Of a stretch of 64,000 bases of DNA, positions 42,531 through 49,968 are shown piece by piece. Within the stretch, counting starts at the first letter, position 1, and each line of letters begins with the position of its first letter. The notes under the pieces are model-generated. The model made no database searches. It was not told where the DNA came from and saw only the letters and a program-made list of their open reading frames with translations. Made by a program: the position numbers and the translations under genes. The DNA lies in contig NZ_WELI01000005.1 in assembly GCF_009184635.1 (NCBI RefSeq), forward strand, positions 186,001 through 250,000. Direction: 5' to 3'. The DNA comes from Rudanella paleaurantiibacter (GTDB lineage Bacteria > Bacteroidota > Bacteroidia > Cytophagales > Spirosomataceae).

Positions 42531-43879
42531 GCTTGCTGCTGGAAAAAACCATACTGAACCAATGCCTTACCGTGATCGGGGCCAATGAGGAAGTAATGGC
42601 CATTCTCAAAAAGCCCGAAATATTCAGTGTCCCCGATTACCAGCGAGTGTACGAGGCTGTCTGCACTCTGAGTCGTGCCGGCACGGAGCCCGACGTTATC
42701 GCCGTCAACAACTACCTTCTCCAGAAGTACGGTAACCATTCCGACATGAGCAAGACCGGCGACCTCCAGCGCAACTGGCTCGACATTCTGCTGGAACTAA
42801 CTGACTTTAGTGACCGGGTAACCGGAGCCCTCTCCCATCACTGCTTTTTACTGATCGAGCAGGCCATGTGCGCCAGTATGCAGCGGGTCTTTGTCAGTGC
42901 GCTTACTCAACTCCAGTTGCCTGGAGCCGACCCCCTGAAAGTGATGGATCAGGTCGGCACCCAGTTAGAAACCTATCAGGGTCGGCTATTGGAATTAAAG
43001 GGAGAACCATTTTCAAAAGCACTGGAGCGTGTTTCCAAAGAAGTAGAAGAAGCAGGCATCCGAGGCGATGCCATCACAGGGATTCGTACCGGACTACATC
43101 AACTCGACGCCTATCTCAAAGGGCTGCACCCGGCTACGCTCACCATACTGGCCGGGCGGCCAGCTATGGGAAAAACGGCCCAGCTCTGCCAAATGGCTTA
43201 CAACATCGCCTATGTTCAGCAGATACCGACGGCCATCTTTTCGCTGGAGATGTCTAACGACCAGCTTGCCCGCCGATTTCTGGCCATGGGTACACACTAC
43301 AAAAACGCCGAGATTCTTTCTGGTTTATCCGCCGACCGGCCACTCGATTTACAACGGGTGTTTGCGGTAGCTGATCAGATCGGACAATCCCCCCTTTACG
43401 TGCGGGATGATGTGTATGATCTGGATAGTCTGAAGACCGAGATAAAACGACATGTTCGTAAACATGGGGTTCGGGTGGTCTTCATTGACTACCTACAACT
43501 CATTGAAGCGAAGGCCCCCAACCGGCGCGAGATGACTGGTAAAGTGAGCCGAGGGCTCAAGCTGCTGAGTAAAGACCTCAAAATACCAATTGTGGCACTG
43601 GCTCAGCTGAGCCGGGATGTTGATAAACGCGAAGATAAGCGGCCGGTCAAATCCGACCTGAAGGAGTCGGGCGATCTGGAGCAGGACGCCGACAACATCA
43701 TTTTTCAGTACCGAGATTCCTACTACGCGGAGGCCGGATCATTCAGCCGGGAGAATGAGCTGGAGAACATTGTTGCCAAGAACCGCAATGGCTCTACCCA
43801 TAAACAGGGCGAATCAATCTTATTCTGGCTCGACCTCCCCACTAACCGAATGGCAGACCGTGAACCATCGGCTTTTTGA
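42527..43879 (+). CDS. dnaB: Phage replicative DNA helicase (DnaB family)
   Basis: The 450-residue product has an N-terminal DnaB domain (LLEKTILNQCLTVIGANEEV, VPDYQRVYEAVCTLSRAG) and a RecA-like C-terminal domain with Walker A GRPAMGKT at 210-217, FSLEMSNDQLARRFLAMGTH, Walker B VVFIDYLQLI and IVALAQLSRDVDKREDKRPV KSDLKESGDLEQDAD. It unwinds DNA ahead of the phage fork. It closes the rightward early operon; a small hairpin (GATAGGA/TCCTATC, 43978-43995) follows. Confidence 0.94.
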   Translation: MSLLLEKTILNQCLTVIGANEEVMAILKKPEIFSVPDYQRVYEAVCTLSRAGTEPDVIAVNNYLLQKYGNHSDMSKTGDLQRNWLDILLELTDFSDRVTGALSHHCFLLIEQAMCASMQRVFVSALTQLQLPGADPLKVMDQVGTQLETYQGRLLELKGEPFSKALERVSKEVEEAGIRGDAITGIRTGLHQLDAYLKGLHPATLTILAGRPAMGKTAQLCQMAYNIAYVQQIPTAIFSLEMSNDQLARRFLAMGTHYKNAEILSGLSADRPLDLQRVFAVADQIGQSPLYVRDDVYDLDSLKTEIKRHVRKHGVRVVFIDYLQLIEAKAPNRREMTGKVSRGLKLLSKDLKIPIVALAQLSRDVDKREDKRPVKSDLKESGDLEQDADNIIFQYRDSYYAEAGSFSRENELENIVAKNRNGSTHKQGESILFWLDLPTNRMADREPSAF

Positions 43880-44043
43880 TCATTAATAGAAAAACTCAAA
43901 CAAACCACATCAATAGCAGGAGTTGAGCAACTTCGCGCTATAATCCAGAAAAAACTTCAAGAGTCGTACTATCAACTGATAGGAGCTTTCCTATCCAATT
44001 TACAGTATTTATGAAAACCATTTAATTTGCATTAAAAAACAAT

Positions 44044-44403
44044 ATGGGTGATCTACAGAGAGTAATATTAGTCTACGATGATCGTACCGAAACGGTAGAG
44101 GGCGATGCCCTGGAGAGGTTCAAGACACTATCTTTGTTTAAAAAATCCCCGGTGCAAGAATCTCCTGCGTCAGCCGATTTACCGCTACGCAAAGACGAGG
44201 CATCCGCCCGTCTCTATCACAAACTCCGGTTGAATTATGCCCCTAACCCAGAAGAACCCTTCTCCCTGCTCGACTGTACTCGAAATGGTTTGACCCTTGC
44301 AGCATTCATGCAGCTTAGAGGGGTGGGTATGCATTTAGTCAATGAGCTGCAAACCTTGTATGAGCGTAAAGGCATCCGATTACCCTCCGGGAATGATAAC
44401 TGA
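44044..44403 (+). CDS. Phage hypothetical protein
   Basis: The 119-residue product starts MGDLQRVILVYDDRTETVEG and has a central charged region and LNYAPNPEEPFSLLDCTRNG, MQLRGVGMHLVNELQTLYER. The LTLAAFMQLRGVGMHLVNEL segment looks like a small helix-hairpin-helix. TTTAATTTGC 20 bases upstream is a possible -7 region. No function is recognised. Confidence 0.68.
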   Translation: MGDLQRVILVYDDRTETVEGDALERFKTLSLFKKSPVQESPASADLPLRKDEASARLYHKLRLNYAPNPEEPFSLLDCTRNGLTLAAFMQLRGVGMHLVNELQTLYERKGIRLPSGNDN

Positions 44404-44433
44404 TCGCCATCTTTAGCTCACTATTCAAACTAT

Positions 44434-44736
44434 ATGATTTTACGATACCTACTTTACACTGACCCTTCCCGAGAACAGACCATTCAGATCGGAGAAGATA
44501 TACCCAACCAAGACCAACCCCATACACCCTACGGGGGCGAGATTGTCGTTGAGGGGCAGACCTATATCATCGCCAATATTCCCTATGTGAAGATGATACC
44601 TCACCCGGTTTATCCTGATTCACATGCTGGTATCTTACAGATATTTTTGGCTCGGCCAGAGCAATGGTCCGATTTTCCGATGTCAGAAGCCGTAAAGCTA
44701 ATTCATGAAAACAACTTGAAGAAACGACAAAATTAA
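44434..44736 (+). CDS. Phage hypothetical protein
   Basis: The 100-residue product (MILRYLLYTDPSREQTIQIG) is predominantly beta: GGEIVVEGQTYIIANIPYVK MIPHP and GILQIFLARPEQW, with a helix near the end. It has no signal peptide. It lies 30 bases after the preceding small gene and before a very strong bidirectional terminator. Confidence 0.68.
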   Translation: MILRYLLYTDPSREQTIQIGEDIPNQDQPHTPYGGEIVVEGQTYIIANIPYVKMIPHPVYPDSHAGILQIFLARPEQWSDFPMSEAVKLIHENNLKKRQN

Positions 44737-44793
44737 ATACCGCTCCAAATGGCAAAGCGACTCCGGAAAGAGTAGAGATGGTTAACGAAAAAT

Positions 44794-44835
44794 AACCCCT
44801 GCACCCGACATCGAACTATGTCGGGTGCAGGGGTT
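44794..44835. terminator. Bidirectional terminator, 18-base stem
   Basis: AACCCCTGCACCCGACAT (44794-44811) pairs perfectly with ATGTCGGGTGCAGGGGTT (44818-44835) around 6 bases. It separates rightward genes from the leftward secreted protein gene at 44894. Confidence 0.85.
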
Positions 44836-44893
44836 ATAAATATGTTGCTTTACAGCAAACCGCTGGTCACGAATACCCTGGCAATTACTGGCT

Positions 44894-45454
44894 CTACGGC
44901 GAAACTGTTAACCCCGTAATACCGGCCGCAAATCCATCCAGCAGAGCCGCTTTGTAGGCCGGGCACTGTATGTTGTAGGGTGGGAAATTACCATCAATAA
45001 TATTTTGTATGTTGTTCTGAACGGCTGGATCACTTAAAATGAAGCTGGTCAAGATGTTTTCATTCGTGCTAATGATCCCGGTACCAGAGAATTTGTAATC
45101 GAAATGATACATTGTTTGGGGTACAATAAGCTCATAATAGTAATACCCCGAATCCAAATACCCTGACGACTGGTACACCATTCCTTTTGATACCAAAACG
45201 GTTTCTTGTGTGTACACGGGTCCCCACTGGTAACCATACGTAGTTTCAGCCAAATGGGCGTATTGGCCGCGCAGGTAGTTTCGTAAGCCGACCCCTCTGT
45301 TTCGCCCATCGTTGTAAACAGCCACCTGTTGCTCGGGCGTCAGGCTACAATTTGGATTCGAATAATCCAGCGTGTAGGGATCAATTACCGCTTGAGAATA
45401 TGCTTTGGAAAGTCCAATGAGCAGCATCAGCATTAAGGTTAGTAAAGGTTTCAT
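44894..45454 (-). CDS. Secreted hypothetical protein in prophage
   Basis: The 186-residue product has a signal peptide (MKPLLTLMLMLLIGLSKAYS, Q). The mature part is rich in Tyr and Asn (YTLDYSNPNCSLTPEQQVAV YNDGRNRGVGLRNYLRGQYA, SSGYLDSGYYYYELIVPQTM YHFDY) with two cysteines that could pair. It is a single-gene unit between terminators, and is not a virion gene by position. It is a candidate lysogenic-conversion factor acting at the cell surface. No family is recognised. Confidence 0.75.
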   Translation of the reverse strand: MKPLLTLMLMLLIGLSKAYSQAVIDPYTLDYSNPNCSLTPEQQVAVYNDGRNRGVGLRNYLRGQYAHLAETTYGYQWGPVYTQETVLVSKGMVYQSSGYLDSGYYYYELIVPQTMYHFDYKFSGTGIISTNENILTSFILSDPAVQNNIQNIIDGNFPPYNIQCPAYKAALLDGFAAGITGLTVSP

Positions 45455-45564
45455 AGTTAATGGTTTGGTTTTTATTTACAAGGTATTTACTTATTTCAAT
45501 ATAAAGGTTTGATCTTAAAAATACTACCCAATCGGTTCCCCCTGGTACACAGATATGTTAAACA

Positions 45565-45591
45565 AAAAACCCCGACCTCAAAGAAGTCGGG
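45565..45591 (-). terminator. Rho-independent terminator of the receiver gene
   Basis: CCCGAC (45571-45576) pairs with GTCGGG (45586-45591); read on the minus strand it is followed by GTTTTTTGTTT, a classic T run for the gene at 45675-46100. Confidence 0.75.
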
Positions 45592-45674
45592 ATTTATCCC
45601 TTTTTTCATTTTAACTTATCCTTATTGCCACAAAGGCAACCCATCATACAGGGTAGCCTAGTCAAGTTTCTGAA

Positions 45675-46100
45675 TCATTCGGAGGGTAAAGCTGATACTT
45701 TCCAGTAGTTGGTCAGAGCCAGCATCACCCGCTCCCACTCCTCCAGCGTTTCGGGTTTCTGTAGGTACGAGTTAACCCTTCTTTGATACGACGCCTGTAC
45801 TGTTTGATGATCATCCCGAAACGACAGCGCAATGATGGGCATCAGCCGGGTATTCGGATAACTCCGAATCAAATCCACCAGCGCAAGCCCATTCATCTCG
45901 CCCTCCAGCATCAAGTCCAGTAACAGCAGGTTATAATAAGGCTTGACAGCCCTTTCCAGATGGGTAATTAACTCTTCCCGGCTCCCCGCTACATCCAGGA
46001 CCGTAGCCGGATCAACTTTTTGCAGGGTATACCTGACGACATGCACGGTATCAACGTCGTCATCAACCAACAGAATACGCAGTTGGGGCTTGGTAGCCAT
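45675..46100 (-). CDS. Stand-alone response regulator receiver protein
   Basis: The 141-residue product is one complete CheY-like receiver: acidic pocket Asp13-Asp15 (LLVDDDVDTVHVVRYTLQ), phosphoacceptor Asp62 in LLLLDLMLEGEMNG, Ser93 (IIALSF) and Lys115 (YLQKPET). There is no output domain. It is followed by its own terminator. Stand-alone receivers relay phosphate from histidine kinases; in a prophage it might tap into host signalling. Two degenerate relatives lie within 2 kb. Confidence 0.9.
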   Translation of the reverse strand: MATKPQLRILLVDDDVDTVHVVRYTLQKVDPATVLDVAGSREELITHLERAVKPYYNLLLLDLMLEGEMNGLALVDLIRSYPNTRLMPIIALSFRDDHQTVQASYQRRVNSYLQKPETLEEWERVMLALTNYWKVSALPSE

Positions 46101-46287
46101 ATCTTTACTTACAATCGATCTGGAAAGAGAATCACCAGTAGTTCACCTGCTTGTAATGAAGAAATCCGTCTTCACCTTCGATGACGGATTTGCTCACATT
46201 AACACTTAAAGATTAAACACCAATGAATGGTGGCCGTAAAACTACGAACAGTTACTCAATATTTACTACTGAGTAAGTAGAATTAAT

Positions 46288-46377
46288 TTATTGGCCAATA
46301 ATCAACTTTTTATCTATAGATATGGCCAACATTTAACAAAAACCTAATTTCTATACATCCAAGCCCCTATACTTTTG
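46288..46377 (+). promoter_or_regulatory. Palindromic TGGCCAA sites and promoter
   Basis: TTATTGGCCAATAA (46288-46301) is a perfect 14-base palindrome; TGGCCAA recurs at 46323-46329. Downstream TTTC (46348-46351) and TACTTTTG (46370-46377, exact TAnnTTTG) form a promoter with an 18-base gap for the gene at 46398. The remaining spacer 46101-46287 is AT-rich and has a 7-base inverted repeat TTACTCA/TGAGTAA (46252-46276). Confidence 0.55.
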
Positions 46378-46397
46378 CGTAAGTTTGAAACTACGCT

Positions 46398-46733
46398 ATG
46401 CGCAAGTACGACATTTACTGTGCTGCCGGACGATCCTACTGGGGGTGTGCCAATGAGGTGGATGGCAAGTTTGAGATTCTTTGTGAGGAAGGCCTCTTTG
46501 CATACGCCGAGCTGACGGGAGAGCACCTGTGTGTGTATAAGGATAACGAACTGGTACAGTATTCGATCGAATACCGAGCAGAACACCGTATGGATTTTTT
46601 CAATCTGGATGGCGTGCTTGTTGCCTACTGGCTCCCCCGGCTCAACGTGGGGGTGGACGGAGCCGAACCAAGTAGTTTGCTTACACTAACCCATAATAAA
46701 AACACTTACATCCCACGACTCCTTCCGCCTTAG
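46398..46733 (+). CDS. Phage hypothetical protein
   Basis: The 111-residue product (MRKYDIYCAAGRSYWGCANE) is beta-rich: GKFEILCEEGLFAYAELTGE HLCVYKDNELVQYSIEYRAE HRMDFFNLDGVLVAYWLPRL. It has three cysteines in the first 30 residues. A well-formed promoter lies directly upstream with a leader of only about 15 bases, and a strong terminator follows, so it is a single-gene unit. No family is recognised. Confidence 0.72.
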   Translation: MRKYDIYCAAGRSYWGCANEVDGKFEILCEEGLFAYAELTGEHLCVYKDNELVQYSIEYRAEHRMDFFNLDGVLVAYWLPRLNVGVDGAEPSSLLTLTHNKNTYIPRLLPP

Positions 46734-46750
46734 AAACCTCTTCCGTCAGC

Positions 46751-46784
46751 AAAAAGAGAGCGCCCGGATAGGCGCTCTCTTTTT
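46751..46784. terminator. Bidirectional terminator
   Basis: AAAAAGAGAGCGCC (46751-46764) pairs with GGCGCTCTCTTTTT (46771-46784), with A and T tracts that work in both directions, between convergent genes. Confidence 0.88.
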
Positions 46785-46822
46785 ATAAGTCTCGTTTTTC
46801 CGATACTTTGGTTTACGCCAAA

Positions 46823-47236
46823 TTACGTCAATCCAGTTGTATGAGAGCGGTGCCAGTATTCGAACAGACACCTTAAGTTCTCCATCATTTGCTCAATGTA
46901 GCCACACTTTTCAACGTAGGTGTAAGGAGTAATATAATCCTCCTCCCCCAGCTCAGCGCGCGTTACGGCCGACGTCCAATAAACCACAGGAATCGTACGC
47001 CATGAAGCTTGAACACTTAAATCCCGGCGAAGTCGACTGCCGCATACCTCCTTACTGGCCACCTCAGCTAAGACCAACCAGGGCAGACAGTGGGCCTGTT
47101 GAATCACGCTCAGAGCCTGCTCATTCGTCTCACAATACACCACATGGCAACCTAAATTCATTTTCCTCAGCAAATAGTATAGAATTTGCCGATCGTCCAT
47201 GTCCGCATCCAAAACAAGTATCCAATCCTCCTGCAT
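46823..47236 (-). CDS. Degenerate receiver-like protein
   Basis: ATG 47236 gives 137 residues; a GTG three codons upstream is possible. The first strand WILVLDADMDDRQILYYLLR keeps the acidic pocket and VVYWTSAV and TYVEKCGYIEQMMENLR match the later strands with Ser89 and Lys110, but the strand that should carry the phosphoacceptor reads LVLAEVASKEVCG with no Asp at the expected place. It looks like a receiver fold that can no longer be phosphorylated in the usual way. Eight cysteine or tryptophan residues give it an unusual make-up. Confidence 0.7.
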   Translation of the reverse strand: MQEDWILVLDADMDDRQILYYLLRKMNLGCHVVYCETNEQALSVIQQAHCLPWLVLAEVASKEVCGSRLRRDLSVQASWRTIPVVYWTSAVTRAELGEEDYITPYTYVEKCGYIEQMMENLRCLFEYWHRSHTTGLT

Positions 47237-47344
47237 GACATACACAATAGTATAAGTATAAACACTTATAACAAATATAATATCTACTGCAAAATAGGCT
47301 TTAATTTGTTAATTAAAATGAAGTAAAAATGCTTAGTGTATAAA

Positions 47345-47743
47345 TTAGGCGTGTATTGCCCGGCTCAGCACTTTCTCCAGTTGAGCTTGTGTATATTTCG
47401 CTTTGAAGCTTCGCTGCAATACACTGAAGGATTTATGCCAGTCTGCGTTGATAGGCTGTGCATAATCGTCAACACAAAGAACCAGCGGCAAACCTGACCG
47501 AACCCACTTCTCATCAATTTTGCCCTGACAATCAATAAATTCACTACCAAAGCGGTGGGGATACACCGCCAGAATAATCAACAGCGGCTTCTCTATAGCA
47601 GTTTGCAGATACACCTTAAGCTCTTGAGCCGACTCAAGGCAGCGTAGCGTATACTGTGGCGCAACTCGTTGCAGATGAATCGCGAAAATGAGATGTTCAT
47701 CTGGATCTTCATCGACGAAAACAATTGATGCAGAAGAAGACAT
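47345..47743 (-). CDS. Degenerate receiver-like protein
   Basis: The 132-residue product begins ASIVFVDEDPDEHLIFAIHL with the acidic pocket at residues 11-13, as in receivers. The third strand is LLIILAVYPHRFGSEFIDCQ, without the phosphoacceptor aspartate, and LPLVLCVDDYAQ follows. The lysine after strand five is not evident. It seems to be a second inactive receiver, 99 bases from the first degenerate one and on the same strand. A role as a decoy or protein-binding module is possible but unproven. Confidence 0.68.
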   Translation of the reverse strand: MSSSASIVFVDEDPDEHLIFAIHLQRVAPQYTLRCLESAQELKVYLQTAIEKPLLIILAVYPHRFGSEFIDCQGKIDEKWVRSGLPLVLCVDDYAQPINADWHKSFSVLQRSFKAKYTQAQLEKVLSRAIHA

Positions 47744-48091
47744 TAGTCGTACGTGTTTGGCATTTCATTTATTTACCGAACTAAGGTACGCACTCATAAA
47801 AATGTATATATATTCTATTAATTTTAAAGACTGATAATTTAGGTTACGGTAATATTTTGGTATTGTCAAATTTGCTCTCATATTCGATTAACTATATATT
47901 CTATTAAAAAGTACTATAATTTATATTTACAAGTGTTATAATTTACTCAAGTATATCTTAATATATACGCGAATAGCATTTATCAAAAGTAGCTGGCAAA
48001 GCCTGATGTCCCTGATGTCAGGTTTTCTTGTTTCAACTCTTCTTCTGCAAACACCCCCATCAGTTAAGGTGACCGCTACCTGCCCACACAC
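47744..48091. other. AT-rich gene-free stretch with direct repeat
   Basis: I see no gene in these 348 bases. TATATATTCTATTAA occurs at 47807-47821 and again at 47893-47907, 86 bases apart, in very AT-rich surroundings. The region presumably holds the promoter of the receiver-like gene at 47743 and may include a repeat-based control site. CTGATGTC is also repeated in tandem near 48004-48022. Confidence 0.45.
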
Positions 48092-48123
48092 AAAAAACGC
48101 CCGGCTCAATACGACCGGGCGTT
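48092..48123 (-). terminator. Terminator of the late operon
   Basis: AACGCCCGG (48096-48104) pairs with CCGGGCGTT (48115-48123). On the minus strand the hairpin is followed by a run of six T, as expected for the end of the leftward late transcript after the endolysin gene. Confidence 0.85.
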
Positions 48124-48146
48124 TCGATTACCTTCCTACTGTACGT

Positions 48147-48728
48147 TCATTCTACACCATTGTCTTCGAATAGCTCCGCCACGGCCTCCTTGCTCCGGGC
48201 GAGCAATGCCACCCGGTCATCGTAGCCGTTTGGCAGTCTCCGCTTCACTCCCGGACGGGGCACACTGCCCTGGTTGATGATCTGCGAAATTGCCAGCACG
48301 TCGTCAGCATCCGCCCGCGCGTTCAGTTTCCGGGTGTTCCAGTAGTACAGGGCCGAAACCAACGCCCAGCGTGGCTCTTCCAGTAGCTCAGGGTTCGCCA
48401 CCACGTCCACCCCGAACCGTTTGCTGAAGGCGGTATAATTCGCCCGGCCGGTGAGCTGAATCAGCCCCCGGCCCTTGAACCGCACGCCGTCACCCGGTTC
48501 TGTGTTTCCCAAATCCTTCCGTCCTTCGTAAGTCTCCCCGCTGGCGTACTCCTCAACCGCCCGCATCCGGTCGGATTCGTGGAGGATTTGAGCCATGAAG
48601 TGACTCAGCCGCAGGTACGTCGTTACCCGGTAATACGGTAGCAGCTCGTTGAGCGGCTCCACGAACTGGGCCGCGTGTCGGGCCGATGCCCCGCAGGCAG
48701 TTAGTATGTCGATGGTAAGCGGCTTCAT
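48147..48728 (-). CDS. GH19-type endolysin (chitinase/lysozyme-like)
   Basis: The 193-residue product is a single GH19 domain: FMAQILHESDRMRAVEEYAS GETYEGR with the catalytic Glu51 and a second Glu59/60, then GNTEPGDGVRFKGRGLIQLT GRANY, the family hallmark, and SALYYWNTRKLNARAD, ISQIINQGS. Phage GH19 enzymes cut peptidoglycan at lysis. It is the last gene of the late operon, next to spanin- and holin-like genes. Confidence 0.92.
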   Translation of the reverse strand: MKPLTIDILTACGASARHAAQFVEPLNELLPYYRVTTYLRLSHFMAQILHESDRMRAVEEYASGETYEGRKDLGNTEPGDGVRFKGRGLIQLTGRANYTAFSKRFGVDVVANPELLEEPRWALVSALYYWNTRKLNARADADDVLAISQIINQGSVPRPGVKRRLPNGYDDRVALLARSKEAVAELFEDNGVE

Positions 48729-48729
48729 A

Positions 48730-49086
48730 TTACAGGGCTCCCATTCGTTTCAATTCCTTCCGTATCGCCCGTTTACGCCCCCAGCCCAAAAAGCGTTTGG
48801 TCAGAGCCTCCGTTTTCAGCCAGCCGACGAGAGCCTCGTGCCGGCTTCGCACTTCAACCGACTGCCGTAGCGCAGCCGCAATCCGGTTATCCGACAGCCG
48901 CTCCAGTTCTGCAATCCGACTGTCCTTCGCTGTCAGTAAGCGCCTGCCCACGGCACGGGTCGAGTCCAAGACATGCACGGCACGGGCATGTCGGCGCTTC
49001 CATTCGGTGCAGTCCTGCCCCATCACCTGCATCGCCATCAGCAGGGATATTCCCATCAGGGCCGTACGCTTTCCAGTTCGTTCCAT
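48730..49086 (-). CDS. Putative spanin-like protein
   Basis: The 118-residue product has an N-terminal hydrophobic segment (TALMGISLLMAMQVMGQDC) with a possible lipobox or cleavage site, then a charged, coiled-coil-like helix (HARAVHVLDSTRAVGRRLLT AKDSRIAELERLSDNRIAAA LRQS) and a basic C-terminus. This plan resembles Rz-type spanins that bridge the periplasm at lysis. Its 5' end overlaps the upstream membrane gene by 31 bases, and the endolysin start follows one base after its stop. Confidence 0.6.
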   Translation of the reverse strand: MERTGKRTALMGISLLMAMQVMGQDCTEWKRRHARAVHVLDSTRAVGRRLLTAKDSRIAELERLSDNRIAAALRQSVEVRSRHEALVGWLKTEALTKRFLGWGRKRAIRKELKRMGAL

Positions 49087-49535
49087 GTTCGTTCATCGTC
49101 TTGTTCACTTTGTGATTTGGGTACCCGTACCGGCTCAACTGGCACGGCTTCGGGTTTAGGCGCAATCGGGCTTTTGACCCGGCCCAGATACACCGTCACG
49201 CCATACACCACCAGCAGAATACCCAGCAGGTAGGGCGCATACCGAATGGAGCGCAGCCACGCACTCCGCTGGCCGGGTTCGCCTGTTCGTACGGCCAGAT
49301 ACCCCTGCAAAACCGTCCAGCTGCTTCGTACCAGCACGTACCCCAGCCAGCAGAGCACCGACACCTCCAGCAGCACGGGCACGTACGTGAAGGCCAGAAA
49401 CAGGGCTAAGTAGATCAGAACCGGCGGAATCAGCCGCAGGGCCTGCGTGCCTATCTTCCCCGACATTTGGGCCACCTCCGTATAGGTGGCTACGATACTG
49501 AGCAGCGCAAGCCCAGCAATGAAAAACGCAAGCAT
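49056..49535 (-). CDS. Phage membrane protein of the lysis cassette
   Basis: The 159-residue product has four hydrophobic helices: MLAFFIAGLALLSIVATYTE, LIPPVLIYLALFLAFTYVPV, LEVSVLCWLGYVLVRSSW and PYLLGILLVVYGVTVYLG, then an acidic/basic C-terminal tail. It lies between the holin-like and spanin-like genes with short spacing. It may be a second holin or antiholin; no family is recognised. Confidence 0.62.
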   Translation of the reverse strand: MLAFFIAGLALLSIVATYTEVAQMSGKIGTQALRLIPPVLIYLALFLAFTYVPVLLEVSVLCWLGYVLVRSSWTVLQGYLAVRTGEPGQRSAWLRSIRYAPYLLGILLVVYGVTVYLGRVKSPIAPKPEAVPVEPVRVPKSQSEQDDERTWNELESVRP

Positions 49536-49538
49536 ATC

Positions 49539-49895
49539 TTATGGATTGTTAGGTGGTTTACTCTCGTCCTTGGCGTCCAGCTTGGCATCAATCATGTCCA
49601 TGATCCGGCCACTAACCCGCTCCCGGTTGCGGGCAACCAAATCCAGTGCCCAGTTGCCTGAGTAGCCGCATATCGGAGCCAAACCATACAGAATGATCGT
49701 ATTTGGCTCTTTCCAGCCTATAACAATCAGCAGCAGGGCAGCCCCACCCACCGCACCCGTAAACCATTCGGTGACGGCCCGGCCGGGGCTAACCGCTTCT
49801 TCCCGAAACCCGCGCGCGGTGGTACCGGCAATGATGCCCAGCGCGTACCAGAGTTCGGGCGGTACGGCCGCTAACTGTTTGAGTAATTCGTTCAT
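49539..49895 (-). CDS. Putative holin
   Basis: The 118-residue product has an amphipathic N-terminus (MNELLKQLAAVPPELWYALG), helices around WYALGIIAGTTARGF and AVGGAALLLIVIGWKEPNTI ILYGLAPICGYSG, and a charged C-terminal tail (RIMDMIDAKLDAKDESKPPN). Length, two to three helices and tail charge fit class I/II holins. Position three bases upstream of another membrane gene and close to the endolysin supports this. The call is by context. Confidence 0.65.
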   Translation of the reverse strand: MNELLKQLAAVPPELWYALGIIAGTTARGFREEAVSPGRAVTEWFTGAVGGAALLLIVIGWKEPNTIILYGLAPICGYSGNWALDLVARNRERVSGRIMDMIDAKLDAKDESKPPNNP

Positions 49896-49968
49896 TGTGT
49901 TTCGAATATGGTCGGGAGCAATCGACCGAGTGGGATAATTCGACTATAAGGCAGCGAGTACCCTCCTG

